From: Pedobacter africanus
Lineage (GTDB): Bacteria > Bacteroidota > Bacteroidia > Sphingobacteriales > Sphingobacteriaceae
DNA: 64,000 nt
Assembly: GCF_900176535.1 (NCBI RefSeq)
Contig: NZ_FWXT01000001.1
Location: forward strand, 186,001 to 250,000
Reading direction: 5' to 3'
Position numbers and translations under genes: made by a program. Below are positions 18,146-26,612 of this stretch, one piece after another (the stretch's first letter is position 1; the number at the start of each line of letters is the position of its first letter). Below the pieces are notes generated by a model that saw only the letters and a program-made list of their open reading frames with translations, was not told the DNA's origin and did not search any database.

Positions 18146-18318
18146 TGTCCCCCTTTGAAACTAATTTAATAAAATATCCCCTTAATAAAACCCTACTTAA
18201 ATCGCCTTAAATTACTCGACTAAATTAATAGATTAAATTCAAATATTTAAATATTTGTCCAACTTAGCATTTAAATTTTAAAAGTTTAACAAAATATAGA
18301 TAGAAAGATTTTTTTCAA
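18146..18318. promoter_or_regulatory. spacer with 18-bp perfect palindrome upstream of the sigma gene
   Basis: The gap between the end of the 15-gene operon and the sigma-factor gene is very AT-rich. It contains the perfect palindrome CAAATATTTAAATATTTG at 18240-18257, a plausible binding site for a dimeric regulator upstream of the sigma gene. AATTCAAATAT (18237-18247) also occurs in the GH78/IclR spacer near 2108, but such AT-rich matches can arise by chance. No hairpin terminator for the upstream operon was found here. Confidence 0.4.
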
Positions 18319-20484
18319 TTACTTCTGATAGTTTACTTTATAAGCTATCCCCTTCTGCAGCTTGAGTTCATAAGTCCTTTTACCAACCTCAACTGCTGCC
18401 CCACCTTTAACAACAGGCTTGACGGTACTCTTAAACCTCAGTACACCCGATCCTCCATCAGATTTGACCCTGATCTCCTGCTTACTACAGTACAGCGAAA
18501 TTTCTCCCCCAGGTGTAGGTACCTTGCCTTCCATCCATTCCAGTCCACCCAGTGCCGGCTCTACGAGGTAAGTTTCATAGCCCGCAGTAAGTGGTTTTAT
18601 GCCCAGATAATACTTACCCAACAGGTAAATAGGACTGGCGCCCCAGGCATGGCACAGACTTTTACCAAAAGGCCTGCCATACATAGACAGGTGTTCTGCC
18701 CCCTTCTTATCAGGATTGTATTCCTCCCAGAAGGAAGTAGCACCCAGATCCAGCATACCGCCCCAGTAATCTTTCATCTGCTTCAATACATACGACTGTT
18801 CGCCCATGGCACAAAGGGCTTCCAGTTCATAAAAACGCATATACGGTGTAGTGATCTTATTGATCTTATCGTTCATCAGTACATGCTGCTTTACACCCTG
18901 TTTTTGCTGAGGCGTAAAATAATCGAAAAATATACCAAACATATTGGCATAGCGCGTTACATTATCCGTTGGCTGTCCGTTAATTCTGCTGTGCACCAGC
19001 GCTTGCTTACTTTCATTCCAGTACAATTTAAAGAGCTTGTCCTTCAATTCAGCAGCCAGCTTTTTATACGTTGCAGCAGCTTCGGTATCATTGGCCATAG
19101 CTGCACAAAGCGCCATGGTTTCCAGGCTACGGCAAAACAACAGCTGCTCAAAGCTCACTTCTCCATCCTTGCTCAGCTTATCGGCCCAGTCTATAAAGAT
19201 CCAGTCGCCAGGCATCCATTCCAGCAAGCCGTCCTTATTTCTTCTGTTCAGCACATAATCCATCAGACTTTTCATTCTGGGGTAGACGTCCTGTACAAAT
19301 TTCCGGTCGCCGCTGTACTGGTAATAATCATAAATACCCAGGAACCAGTAAAAGGAATAATCCATAATGGTATTGATGTGTGCGGTTACCGGATCTTTGC
19401 CCCGCTGGGCCAGCAGGGTTCGTTTTACAATTGGCGATTCATTGAAGGAGTAATAATTCATCAGGTAGCTCTGGTAGGCGTCTCCCGACCATACCCAGCG
19501 GTCGCGCTTAATCCCATCAATAAAAAACTCACGGGTGTTTAAATGAAAGGTATACCTGGCGACATCGTATATTTTGTTGACCTGCTCGTCTGAGCATCGG
19601 AAATTTCCTTTTTCCAGGACCGGAGCATATTCATACAGCATGCTGACCTTATCCAGCGTTACATTGCCCTCGGGCTGGCAGTTTACATAGCGAAAGGCCT
19701 TTGACAAACCAATCACAGAGTCTGTTTTTCCTTTCAGGTCTATTTCCAGCAGGTCCAGTGTTTCGCAATGACCTGCCGATAAAGCTTCTTCCCTTGATTC
19801 ACCGTAATAAATATGAAGCCTGCCCTTGCCTTTTAAACCATGCAGCTTGATAAAACCAAAGGTTTCCCTGCCAAAATCGGCAACAAGGCCTTTGTCCAAG
19901 GGTTCGGTTTTTGCCGCTTCCAAGGGCTTCGTAGACAGTTTAAACTGTGACGGCAATTGCAAAGGGTCGGTTAAATTCCATGAACCTGCAGACACATAAG
20001 TAGTGCCCGACTTGTCGGAGGCCTTTCCACTGGCATCTATCCATTCCTTATCCTCAAACGTGGCCAGCCAGGTACCATCAGAAACAATGTTTTTCCCTTT
20101 TACGTATATAGCCGGTACCTTATCCTGTCCATACACCTTCAAACTCAGTTTATGCTTACCTGCAGGCACGGTAATTTTTGTTGGGTAGCCCGGGAAGGCC
20201 TGCCCGTCTACCTTTACGTTATACTGCCCCTCTACATACAGGCTCACTTCTTCGGCACTGGCCAGATTGAACTCCTTATGAAACTCTACCAGCACATAAT
20301 GGCTGTCCATTTTCCAGAATGGCGGTAAAAAAGCGCCTCTTTCTGTTCTGCGGTTTTGCATTTTATTGGATACCCAGATGTCCAGATCGCCCGGATACCA
20401 GATCCAGGAAGCCTGTTGCGCCTGTGCCTTCATACCAAATAATAGTGCGATGAAGATGGCTGATTTTGTAAAAGATAATTTCAT
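18319..20484 (-). CDS. alpha-L-rhamnosidase-like protein (GH78-type six-hairpin)
   Basis: A 721-residue exported protein (signal peptide to about residue 22, MKAQAQ). An N-terminal beta-sandwich (WIWYPGDLDIW start) leads into an (alpha/alpha)6 barrel from about residue 295 to 640, then a C-terminal sandwich. The motif REFFIDGIKRDRWVWSGD (318-335) occupies the place of the DCPxRxE motif in canonical GH78; acidic residues D323, D328 and D335 are candidates for the active site. It is shorter and clearly diverged from the other two GH78 proteins in the window. It is the last gene of the 15-gene leftward operon, 11 bp after the symporter gene. Release of L-rhamnose is likely but another deoxy-sugar is possible. 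Confidence 0.82.
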   Translation of the reverse strand: MKLSFTKSAIFIALLFGMKAQAQQASWIWYPGDLDIWVSNKMQNRRTERGAFLPPFWKMDSHYVLVEFHKEFNLASAEEVSLYVEGQYNVKVDGQAFPGYPTKITVPAGKHKLSLKVYGQDKVPAIYVKGKNIVSDGTWLATFEDKEWIDASGKASDKSGTTYVSAGSWNLTDPLQLPSQFKLSTKPLEAAKTEPLDKGLVADFGRETFGFIKLHGLKGKGRLHIYYGESREEALSAGHCETLDLLEIDLKGKTDSVIGLSKAFRYVNCQPEGNVTLDKVSMLYEYAPVLEKGNFRCSDEQVNKIYDVARYTFHLNTREFFIDGIKRDRWVWSGDAYQSYLMNYYSFNESPIVKRTLLAQRGKDPVTAHINTIMDYSFYWFLGIYDYYQYSGDRKFVQDVYPRMKSLMDYVLNRRNKDGLLEWMPGDWIFIDWADKLSKDGEVSFEQLLFCRSLETMALCAAMANDTEAAATYKKLAAELKDKLFKLYWNESKQALVHSRINGQPTDNVTRYANMFGIFFDYFTPQQKQGVKQHVLMNDKINKITTPYMRFYELEALCAMGEQSYVLKQMKDYWGGMLDLGATSFWEEYNPDKKGAEHLSMYGRPFGKSLCHAWGASPIYLLGKYYLGIKPLTAGYETYLVEPALGGLEWMEGKVPTPGGEISLYCSKQEIRVKSDGGSGVLRFKSTVKPVVKGGAAVEVGKRTYELKLQKGIAYKVNYQK

Positions 20485-20495
20485 AAATGATAAAA

Positions 20496-22085
20496 TTAAT
20501 GTCCGTTAAAGAAAAGGTACAATGCAATCATTACTACCGCAAGGGCAATCCACGAAACCCATACGCGTTTTGTGGGTTTTTCAATTGTACTTTTATCCAG
20601 TTCATTGATGGTATATACAGTAGGGTTTCTGTCGGTCAGTGAGATCAGTACCGCAATGAGCAGCAAGCCCACGAAGATGATAAAGGAAAGAATGAGATAA
20701 TGCGGCCAGAAGGGATATTTATCCGGAGGAAGTACCCATAGATAGGCTGCCCCTGTACCCAAACTTAAAGCAGAGCCTGCAGAGAGGGTAAAGTTTACCG
20801 CCTTGCGCGTAGTGCTTTTCCAGAAAACCGTAAGCAGGAAAACTACGGACAAAGGAGGCGCAATAAAGCCGAGTACCGACTGAAATACGTCGAACAGGTT
20901 TAAGCCCTTGATGTTGTCAATGGCCAGCACCATCATAACTGCAAAAACACAGCCCGCAATAACCGAAAGCCTGCCCACCCTGATGATCTGCTTATTGCTG
21001 GCCTGTGGATTGATGTTCTTTACATACACATCCATGGTAAAAACGGTACTCAGAGAATTCAGGGAAGAACCAATGGTGCCTACCAGTACAGCAATCAGTA
21101 CCACGATAACCAGGCCGTTCATTCCCGGAGGAAACAGATTGGTAACCATGGTCATATAGGCTTCATTCGGATCTTTTAATCCCGGAAAGAGTACAAAACA
21201 CAATACGCCGGTGATGATGAACAGCGGAAGCGAAAGGATCTTGAGCCAGCCGATAAAGCTGACACCCAATTGCCCTTGTTCAAGGTTTTTAGCACCCAGC
21301 ACAGATTGCACCATAGCCTGGTCTGTACAAAAGAAAGCTACCGCAGCCACAGGATAACCCAGTAAAATGGCGTACCAGGGGTACTTCGGATCGCTTGCCG
21401 GCTGGATCAGGTTCCAGTAATGACCAGGGGTTTTACTGTACAGTGCCTCAATACCTCCAACTTTATACAATCCCAATAGGGTAAGCGCGAGTGACACGGC
21501 AATCAAAAGGATCATCTGGAACACATTCACCCGGGCAATGGCCTTTAATCCACCAAAAAAAGTAAAAAGCCCGGCAAAGGCAACGAGTACTATGACCGAC
21601 TGCCACATCGGGATGCCCAGGATCTGCCTGACTAAAAAGCCCCCTGCAAACAAGCCAAGCGACAACCAGGAAATCAGGATCTTGATCAGCGCATACCAGG
21701 CCAGGATATTCTGGGTGGAGTTGCCATAACGCTTACCCATAAATTCGGGCATCGTACTGACTTTGGCAGCGAGGTATTTAGGTGCAAAAACGATGGCCAG
21801 CAAAAACAGGAACACAAAGGCGTACCAATCGAAATTTACCGCCACAATACCTGTGCTGTAGCCTATGCTGGCAAAAGCCAGCAGCATAGATGGCCCGACG
21901 TTGGTACCCCACATGTTAAAGCCTATGCTGGCCCAGCCCAGCGATTTACTGGCCAGGAAGAGTGTTTCCCCTTCGCTGTTTTTTTTGGAGAAACTGGCCC
22001 TGTAACCGATCACCATCAGGATGATCAGGTAGGCAATTACAATAAAGTAATCCAGACTGGTCAGACGTTCTACAATATTTCCCAT
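20496..22085 (-). CDS. sodium/solute symporter (SSS family)
   Basis: A 529-residue inner-membrane protein with about 13-14 transmembrane helices. SSS-family features are GYRASFSKKNSEGETLFLAS after the first helix, NMWGTNVGPSMLLAFAS in the second, and the GTIGSSLNSLSTVFTMD segment of helix 8-9. These carriers take up sugars, uronates or amino acids with Na+. Within this operon the cargo is probably a monosaccharide or unsaturated oligosaccharide released in the periplasm. The start codon overlaps the end of the oxidoreductase gene by 16 bp, which suggests coupled translation. The exact substrate is not readable from sequence. Confidence 0.92.
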   Translation of the reverse strand: MGNIVERLTSLDYFIVIAYLIILMVIGYRASFSKKNSEGETLFLASKSLGWASIGFNMWGTNVGPSMLLAFASIGYSTGIVAVNFDWYAFVFLFLLAIVFAPKYLAAKVSTMPEFMGKRYGNSTQNILAWYALIKILISWLSLGLFAGGFLVRQILGIPMWQSVIVLVAFAGLFTFFGGLKAIARVNVFQMILLIAVSLALTLLGLYKVGGIEALYSKTPGHYWNLIQPASDPKYPWYAILLGYPVAAVAFFCTDQAMVQSVLGAKNLEQGQLGVSFIGWLKILSLPLFIITGVLCFVLFPGLKDPNEAYMTMVTNLFPPGMNGLVIVVLIAVLVGTIGSSLNSLSTVFTMDVYVKNINPQASNKQIIRVGRLSVIAGCVFAVMMVLAIDNIKGLNLFDVFQSVLGFIAPPLSVVFLLTVFWKSTTRKAVNFTLSAGSALSLGTGAAYLWVLPPDKYPFWPHYLILSFIIFVGLLLIAVLISLTDRNPTVYTINELDKSTIEKPTKRVWVSWIALAVVMIALYLFFNGH

Positions 22086-23149
22086 GACAAGCCGTATTCG
22101 TCTAATATGTCGTTTATTTTAACGGGCAGCCCCGTTTGCAGCGACCTGTCCATGGCCTGCAGTAAAGCAATAGTACCTAAGCCTTCCTTGAGGTCAGGAT
22201 AGGCAACTGTATTATGTTCAATGCTTTCCGCAAAATATTCCAGGTAATTCTGGTACTCACCTGCATGGTGGCTTTGCCCCTCAAAACGGAAGAAATGTTT
22301 CAGTTTGGCGTCTCCCCAGGTGATCAACTGCTCTTCACCGGTATTTGTGGTTACTGCATAGCGCAGCTCGTGGTAATCGGCCTGACTGGCACCTTCTGTA
22401 CCTCTTAGCACGCAGCTCATTTCGCTTTCACGATAGGCTGGCTGGATGGGCCCTGTATAGGAACCGCTTACCCGCGCTACCCTGCCATCCCTTGCTTTAA
22501 AAATGAAATGCATGGTATCCTCGTTCTTTAGACCTGCTTTCCGGCCATTGGCACTGATCATTCCATAACCCATCACTTCGGCTATCTGCGGCAGGTACCA
22601 GCGGATAAAATCAACAGGATGGCTTAAGCCACCATACAGCCATTTAAAGGATGGCTCCAGCGCCCATTTCTTTTCCAGGAACCAACGGTGGTCTGCGTTA
22701 TAATGGCATTCTACTGTCATCAGTTCGCCTATAATGCCGGCATCATAATCCGTACGCTGCCTTTTATAGGGCTCAAAAAAACGGGAACTCTGACCTACAA
22801 ATACCCTTTTCCCGCTTTTGGCAGAAACCTCCAGCAATTCCTGCGCCCTGCCCAGATCATCAATAAAAGGTTTGGTACAAACCACATGCTTTCCATGCAA
22901 CAATGCCTGTTTAACATGATCTGCGTGCAAATGATCGGGCGTATAGATGGCAATGATGTCTATTGAAACATCATTCAGCATAACGTCGTAACTCGTGGTA
23001 TAATGCGGAAAATCAAATTCCTTTGCCCGCTGCCTGCATACTTCCTCATTCGCATCGCACACCATAACCAGTTCAAGTTTATCACTTGCCAGTGCTGCCG
23101 ACATCGTGCTTCTGCCTTCTCCCAGGCCTAATATTCCTAATTTCAACAT
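22070..23149 (-). CDS. Gfo/Idh/MocA family NAD(P)-dependent oxidoreductase
   Basis: A 359-residue protein without signal peptide, so cytoplasmic. An N-terminal Rossmann fold has LGILGLGEGRS (3-13) and the VCTKPF segment with the family's lysine. The C-terminal alpha/beta domain contains GGLSHPVDFIRW, whose histidine is probably catalytic. The family oxidises or reduces hydroxyl/keto groups of sugars and inositols. The gene overlaps the symporter gene by 16 bp and follows the beta-helix/mutarotase gene by 9 bp, so it probably converts a sugar taken up by the symporter. With the TIM-barrel protein at 25707 it could also be part of a keto-sugar pathway. Substrate not determined. Confidence 0.9.
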   Translation of the reverse strand: MLKLGILGLGEGRSTMSAALASDKLELVMVCDANEEVCRQRAKEFDFPHYTTSYDVMLNDVSIDIIAIYTPDHLHADHVKQALLHGKHVVCTKPFIDDLGRAQELLEVSAKSGKRVFVGQSSRFFEPYKRQRTDYDAGIIGELMTVECHYNADHRWFLEKKWALEPSFKWLYGGLSHPVDFIRWYLPQIAEVMGYGMISANGRKAGLKNEDTMHFIFKARDGRVARVSGSYTGPIQPAYRESEMSCVLRGTEGASQADYHELRYAVTTNTGEEQLITWGDAKLKHFFRFEGQSHHAGEYQNYLEYFAESIEHNTVAYPDLKEGLGTIALLQAMDRSLQTGLPVKINDILDEYGLSWEIL

Positions 23150-23158
23150 ATCAATTTT

Positions 23159-25699
23159 CTAGTTATTCTTATCAAAAAACACCCAGACTTCTCCGGGTTT
23201 TGTTCCGGGAATCCCCTCCTGGTATTTCTTCATCAGCCCGTTCCATTCATCCACCCTGGGATTGTTCAATGTAGTACGGGGGTTTAATTCGTCCAGACTG
23301 GCCCCTTTCGGGATGCTGATGATCAGCATCAGCTGCCTGTCCAACTTAAATATGCGCAGTTGCTGAAAGTCTGCATTGCAAAAACCACTGGCCACTTCCG
23401 GCCATTTTTCAAACTGTGTAGCATGGTACCGCAGATACTCTTTTTGCAGGCTTTTGTTTTTAACCAGGTTAGTGCTCAAAATAATGTTGTCCCACTCCTT
23501 TACCGGTTCCCTGCCGCAGTGTACCTTAGTCTCAAATTTGTAAACCAGATCCTGGTACAGCCGCACTTCTGCCCCTGCTATCCTTTGCCTGAACTGGTTC
23601 ATCAGCGGTTCAGGATTGGCGATAGTTGCATACACCAGCAGGCGGTTTTTCCAGCTGTAAATGGCCGATGCCGGCACGCCTTTTTCCCGGCATATTTCAG
23701 CTACAAGATCTTTAAACTGTGCAGTACCTACAAGCAGTATCAGCTCTATGACAATCTCATTTCCATTCCCGGATTCAACACTGTTTACCGGTTGATCAAA
23801 TAATTTTAAATTTCTGTATTTCAACAAATAAGTATAATTATCCTGAATACCAGCTTTAAGTTTAACAGTATCGGATACTTTAGGTCCGTTACCGATCCAG
23901 ACATTTCCCGGCCCGTTGGCATTCTGCAGATATTTCTCTGCGGGGGTCCAGTTGTTCCTTACCGTAAAATGAGCCGAGCCTTCATCGGTATACAGGTAAA
24001 ACCAGTGCTCCGGATCGTGTGGATAGGGGGCTTTGTAAATGCTGTCAATGTAATTGTCGCAGATCACTGAACCTGGCTGTGCAGAAAGGGTATAAATGCC
24101 GGATACGTCGTAGAGATATTTACCGTAATGGTGGATCTTATTGGCCCGGATGGTGTTGTTGCGCATGGCATTGGCAGTGGGTGTCCAGCCCCAACCCATG
24201 CTGATGCCTGAATAGGCTACGTTGCTGATCTCGTTATTTGCAATATTGATTCCCCTTACAAAACCTGCGCCTATACCAACACATCCCCAATCCTCGTTGG
24301 TCACATCGGTAACCAGGTTATTTGTAATGCTTTCATTGGTACAGATTTCCCTTTCATCTTTTGGGTTGTAAGGCAGGTGCACCTCAGTTGCTTCATCAGA
24401 AAAGGTGCCCACCAGGATGCCGCTACCTCCGATATCCCTGAACAGGTTACCGTTCACCTTATTGTTGTATGTACCGCGTTTATAATCCAGCCCTGTAGAG
24501 GCATGATGTTCAAAACTACATCCCTCAAATCCCGTATGATGCGCATAACTCACTTCTACTGCGGCTGCAGGGCGACCTACCCAGGCCTGGTTTTCCAAAG
24601 TCTTTTTACCGGGTGTGCCCGGAATCTTCAGTTTATAGGCATCCAGCATGTACATTCCAGCCTGATGCGGTACATGACCAAAACGCGAGGGCCTGAGCCA
24701 ACCTGCGTGCTGGAAAGATATACCCTCAAAAAATACATAGCTTACCGAATGATCTATTGTACCTTCCATTTTCACCAGGGTCTCCAGGTAGGGTACAACC
24801 GCCTCAGCCTGCTGCATGTTTTCGCCTTGCCGCGGCCAGTAATAGAGTTTACCTTTCTGCCGGTCTGCATACCATTCACCCGGTTCATCCAGAAACTGTA
24901 TGGCATTGCTAAGATAAAAAGGGGAATTGCCGGTTTTGGCAGAGATCCAGGGCGCAGGCCAGGGATGTTCCGACTGTACACGGCTTTCCGGTTCCATAAA
25001 GCTCAGCTCTGCTTCCCTTCCTTGTATTTTTACAGACTTTATGCGCAAATTGGCAATGGCCCACCATTGCTGGATCACCATCTCCATTCCGCTTACATTG
25101 CCCAGATCTTTTCCATTCGGCAAAGGAATCCTGCAGGTTTTTGCGGGAAAATTCCAGCTTAAAATGCGCTCCATTTCGCCGTGGTTACGGTCTCTTGCTT
25201 TTATGGCCTTTTTACCGTCAATCCAAAGTTGCCTGAATTCTAAATTATTGTCATCCAGATCAGCTATATCAATCATCCAAAGTTTCACTTTAACTTCATT
25301 CTGGACGCCAGGCAACGCATGCTGTACTTTTTCCCATCCTTTCAATGGCTTTCCTCCGCTCAACACGGCTACTGCACCTGCAGGTTTAATGATGCGTGTG
25401 GGACTATCGGCCGTACCCGAATCTTCAGGGCGGATGACTACTGGTTCTGCCAGTCTGTAAATTCCGTTTTCCATAATGATACGGATTCCGCTTTTAACGG
25501 CAGGGTCGTTTAAACGCCTCAGCTCACGTACTTTACGCAGGGCGTGATTTAGTGTAGCCAGTGGCCTGTCTTTTGTACCTTCATTGTCATCTCTCCCGAT
25601 CGGGGAGACATAGATATCCACAGCATACAGGTTTGTACTTCCCATCAGCAGCAAAGCCATCAATGCAGGCATGAAAACCCGGATCTTCATTTTTCTCAT
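23159..25699 (-). CDS. secreted right-handed beta-helix protein fused to L-rhamnose mutarotase-like domain
   Basis: An 846-residue exported protein (signal peptide to about 27). Residues 28-600 are a right-handed parallel beta-helix of the CAZyme type. The start, IYVSPIGRDDNEGTKDRPLA, and the following GTADSP/SGGKPLKGWEKV region resemble GH141-like proteins, the family of an RG-II fucosidase. The last 113 residues (734-846) match L-rhamnose mutarotase (RhaM, DUF718): EYLRYH...EKWPEV with H759 and W766, then NPRVDEWNGLMKKYQ and KPGEVWVFFDK. The segment about 650-730 may be a degenerate second copy of the same dimeric alpha/beta-barrel, giving a built-in pair. RhaM interconverts rhamnose anomers. 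Family of the helix domain is tentative; the fusion itself is in one open frame. Confidence 0.8.
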   Translation of the reverse strand: MRKMKIRVFMPALMALLLMGSTNLYAVDIYVSPIGRDDNEGTKDRPLATLNHALRKVRELRRLNDPAVKSGIRIIMENGIYRLAEPVVIRPEDSGTADSPTRIIKPAGAVAVLSGGKPLKGWEKVQHALPGVQNEVKVKLWMIDIADLDDNNLEFRQLWIDGKKAIKARDRNHGEMERILSWNFPAKTCRIPLPNGKDLGNVSGMEMVIQQWWAIANLRIKSVKIQGREAELSFMEPESRVQSEHPWPAPWISAKTGNSPFYLSNAIQFLDEPGEWYADRQKGKLYYWPRQGENMQQAEAVVPYLETLVKMEGTIDHSVSYVFFEGISFQHAGWLRPSRFGHVPHQAGMYMLDAYKLKIPGTPGKKTLENQAWVGRPAAAVEVSYAHHTGFEGCSFEHHASTGLDYKRGTYNNKVNGNLFRDIGGSGILVGTFSDEATEVHLPYNPKDEREICTNESITNNLVTDVTNEDWGCVGIGAGFVRGINIANNEISNVAYSGISMGWGWTPTANAMRNNTIRANKIHHYGKYLYDVSGIYTLSAQPGSVICDNYIDSIYKAPYPHDPEHWFYLYTDEGSAHFTVRNNWTPAEKYLQNANGPGNVWIGNGPKVSDTVKLKAGIQDNYTYLLKYRNLKLFDQPVNSVESGNGNEIVIELILLVGTAQFKDLVAEICREKGVPASAIYSWKNRLLVYATIANPEPLMNQFRQRIAGAEVRLYQDLVYKFETKVHCGREPVKEWDNIILSTNLVKNKSLQKEYLRYHATQFEKWPEVASGFCNADFQQLRIFKLDRQLMLIISIPKGASLDELNPRTTLNNPRVDEWNGLMKKYQEGIPGTKPGEVWVFFDKNN

Positions 25700-25706
25700 G
25701 GATATC

Positions 25707-26612
25707 CTATTGAAAAACAGACTTCACGTATTTTGTATTTGCAGTAAAATTCCACTTCACATTCCTGGGGTCTTTGGCATCCCTGGAACGTTCAACCACC
25801 AGCCAGCCCCGCCAGCCCATGTCGTCCAGGGTTTTCCGTATGGCTTTCAGGTCTATTTTCGGATCATTCTCCAGCCATACCCCATCGTCGTTGGTACAAT
25901 GGATCTGTATAATGTTCTTTTTACCCAGTATGCGAAGTTCTGTGCTCACATCGCGGCCATTTTTGATGGCGTTGGAAAAGTTAAAATAACTTTTGATAGC
26001 TCCTGAGCCTATGTCTTTTAACAGCTGGAGCTCAGCCTTGGCATCTAGTGCGGTTTCAATACCAATCACCACGCCTGCGGCCTCAGCCATTTTTCCGGCT
26101 ACTTTTAAACGTTCTACCAGGGCTGGTCTTAACCCGGGATTTTTAACCAGGTCGCCCTGAACCCCAAGCGGAAGGAAAGCTACCTTTACTTTCATCGCCT
26201 TCATCGTAGCAATACAATCACCGATCATCTGCTGATAGGTAGGTCTGGTAGCCAGCGATTGAGCATAAAAGCCGGTCATGGCCAGTGAACAGACCTTCAG
26301 CCCGAGTTCCTTTGCTTTATCCATAAATTGCTGCCTTAGCATAGGGTCGGCCAGTTTATTGTCAAAAGTATCCCTGGTCCCTAACCCACCCATATCCAGT
26401 TCCAGCCCATCCGCACCAATCTGTTTACTCAGCTCAAAGGCACCCAGTTTCTGGCGTTTCAAAAGCATTAAATCTATTACGGCAACCTTATAACGTGGCT
26501 TTTTACCATTTACCCCGGCAATAAGTGCCGTATAGGGCCCGCTAAGCACCAGTCCCCCTGCAAGCAGGGCCATTTTCCCTATAAAATCACGTCTGTTCTC
26601 TGCTTTACTCAT
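25707..26612 (-). CDS. Tat-exported sugar phosphate isomerase/epimerase-like TIM barrel
   Basis: A 301-residue protein. The N-terminus NRRDFIGKMALLAGGLVLSG is a twin-arginine signal, so the folded enzyme is probably moved to the periplasm with its metal. The rest is a xylose-isomerase-like TIM barrel (AP_endonuc_2 type) with acidic metal-ligand candidates in DGLELDMG, GIETA and VVERSRD. Related proteins isomerise, epimerise or eliminate from sugars and keto-sugars. It overlaps the hydrolase gene by 4 bp (ATGA) and precedes the beta-helix/mutarotase gene by 7 bp. Periplasmic location argues against a phosphorylated substrate despite the family name. Confidence 0.85.
   Translation of the reverse strand: MSKAENRRDFIGKMALLAGGLVLSGPYTALIAGVNGKKPRYKVAVIDLMLLKRQKLGAFELSKQIGADGLELDMGGLGTRDTFDNKLADPMLRQQFMDKAKELGLKVCSLAMTGFYAQSLATRPTYQQMIGDCIATMKAMKVKVAFLPLGVQGDLVKNPGLRPALVERLKVAGKMAEAAGVVIGIETALDAKAELQLLKDIGSGAIKSYFNFSNAIKNGRDVSTELRILGKKNIIQIHCTNDDGVWLENDPKIDLKAIRKTLDDMGWRGWLVVERSRDAKDPRNVKWNFTANTKYVKSVFQ

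Noticed and set aside
18649..19542. 297-codon open frame antisense to the GH78-like gene
   Set aside because: It mirrors a conserved glycosidase, is low in acidic residues and high in His/Ile/Phe, and has no recognisable domain.
24377..25162. 261-codon open frame antisense to the beta-helix/mutarotase gene
   Set aside because: Cys/His/Arg-rich shadow translation with no motif; the coding strand has a continuous beta-helix.
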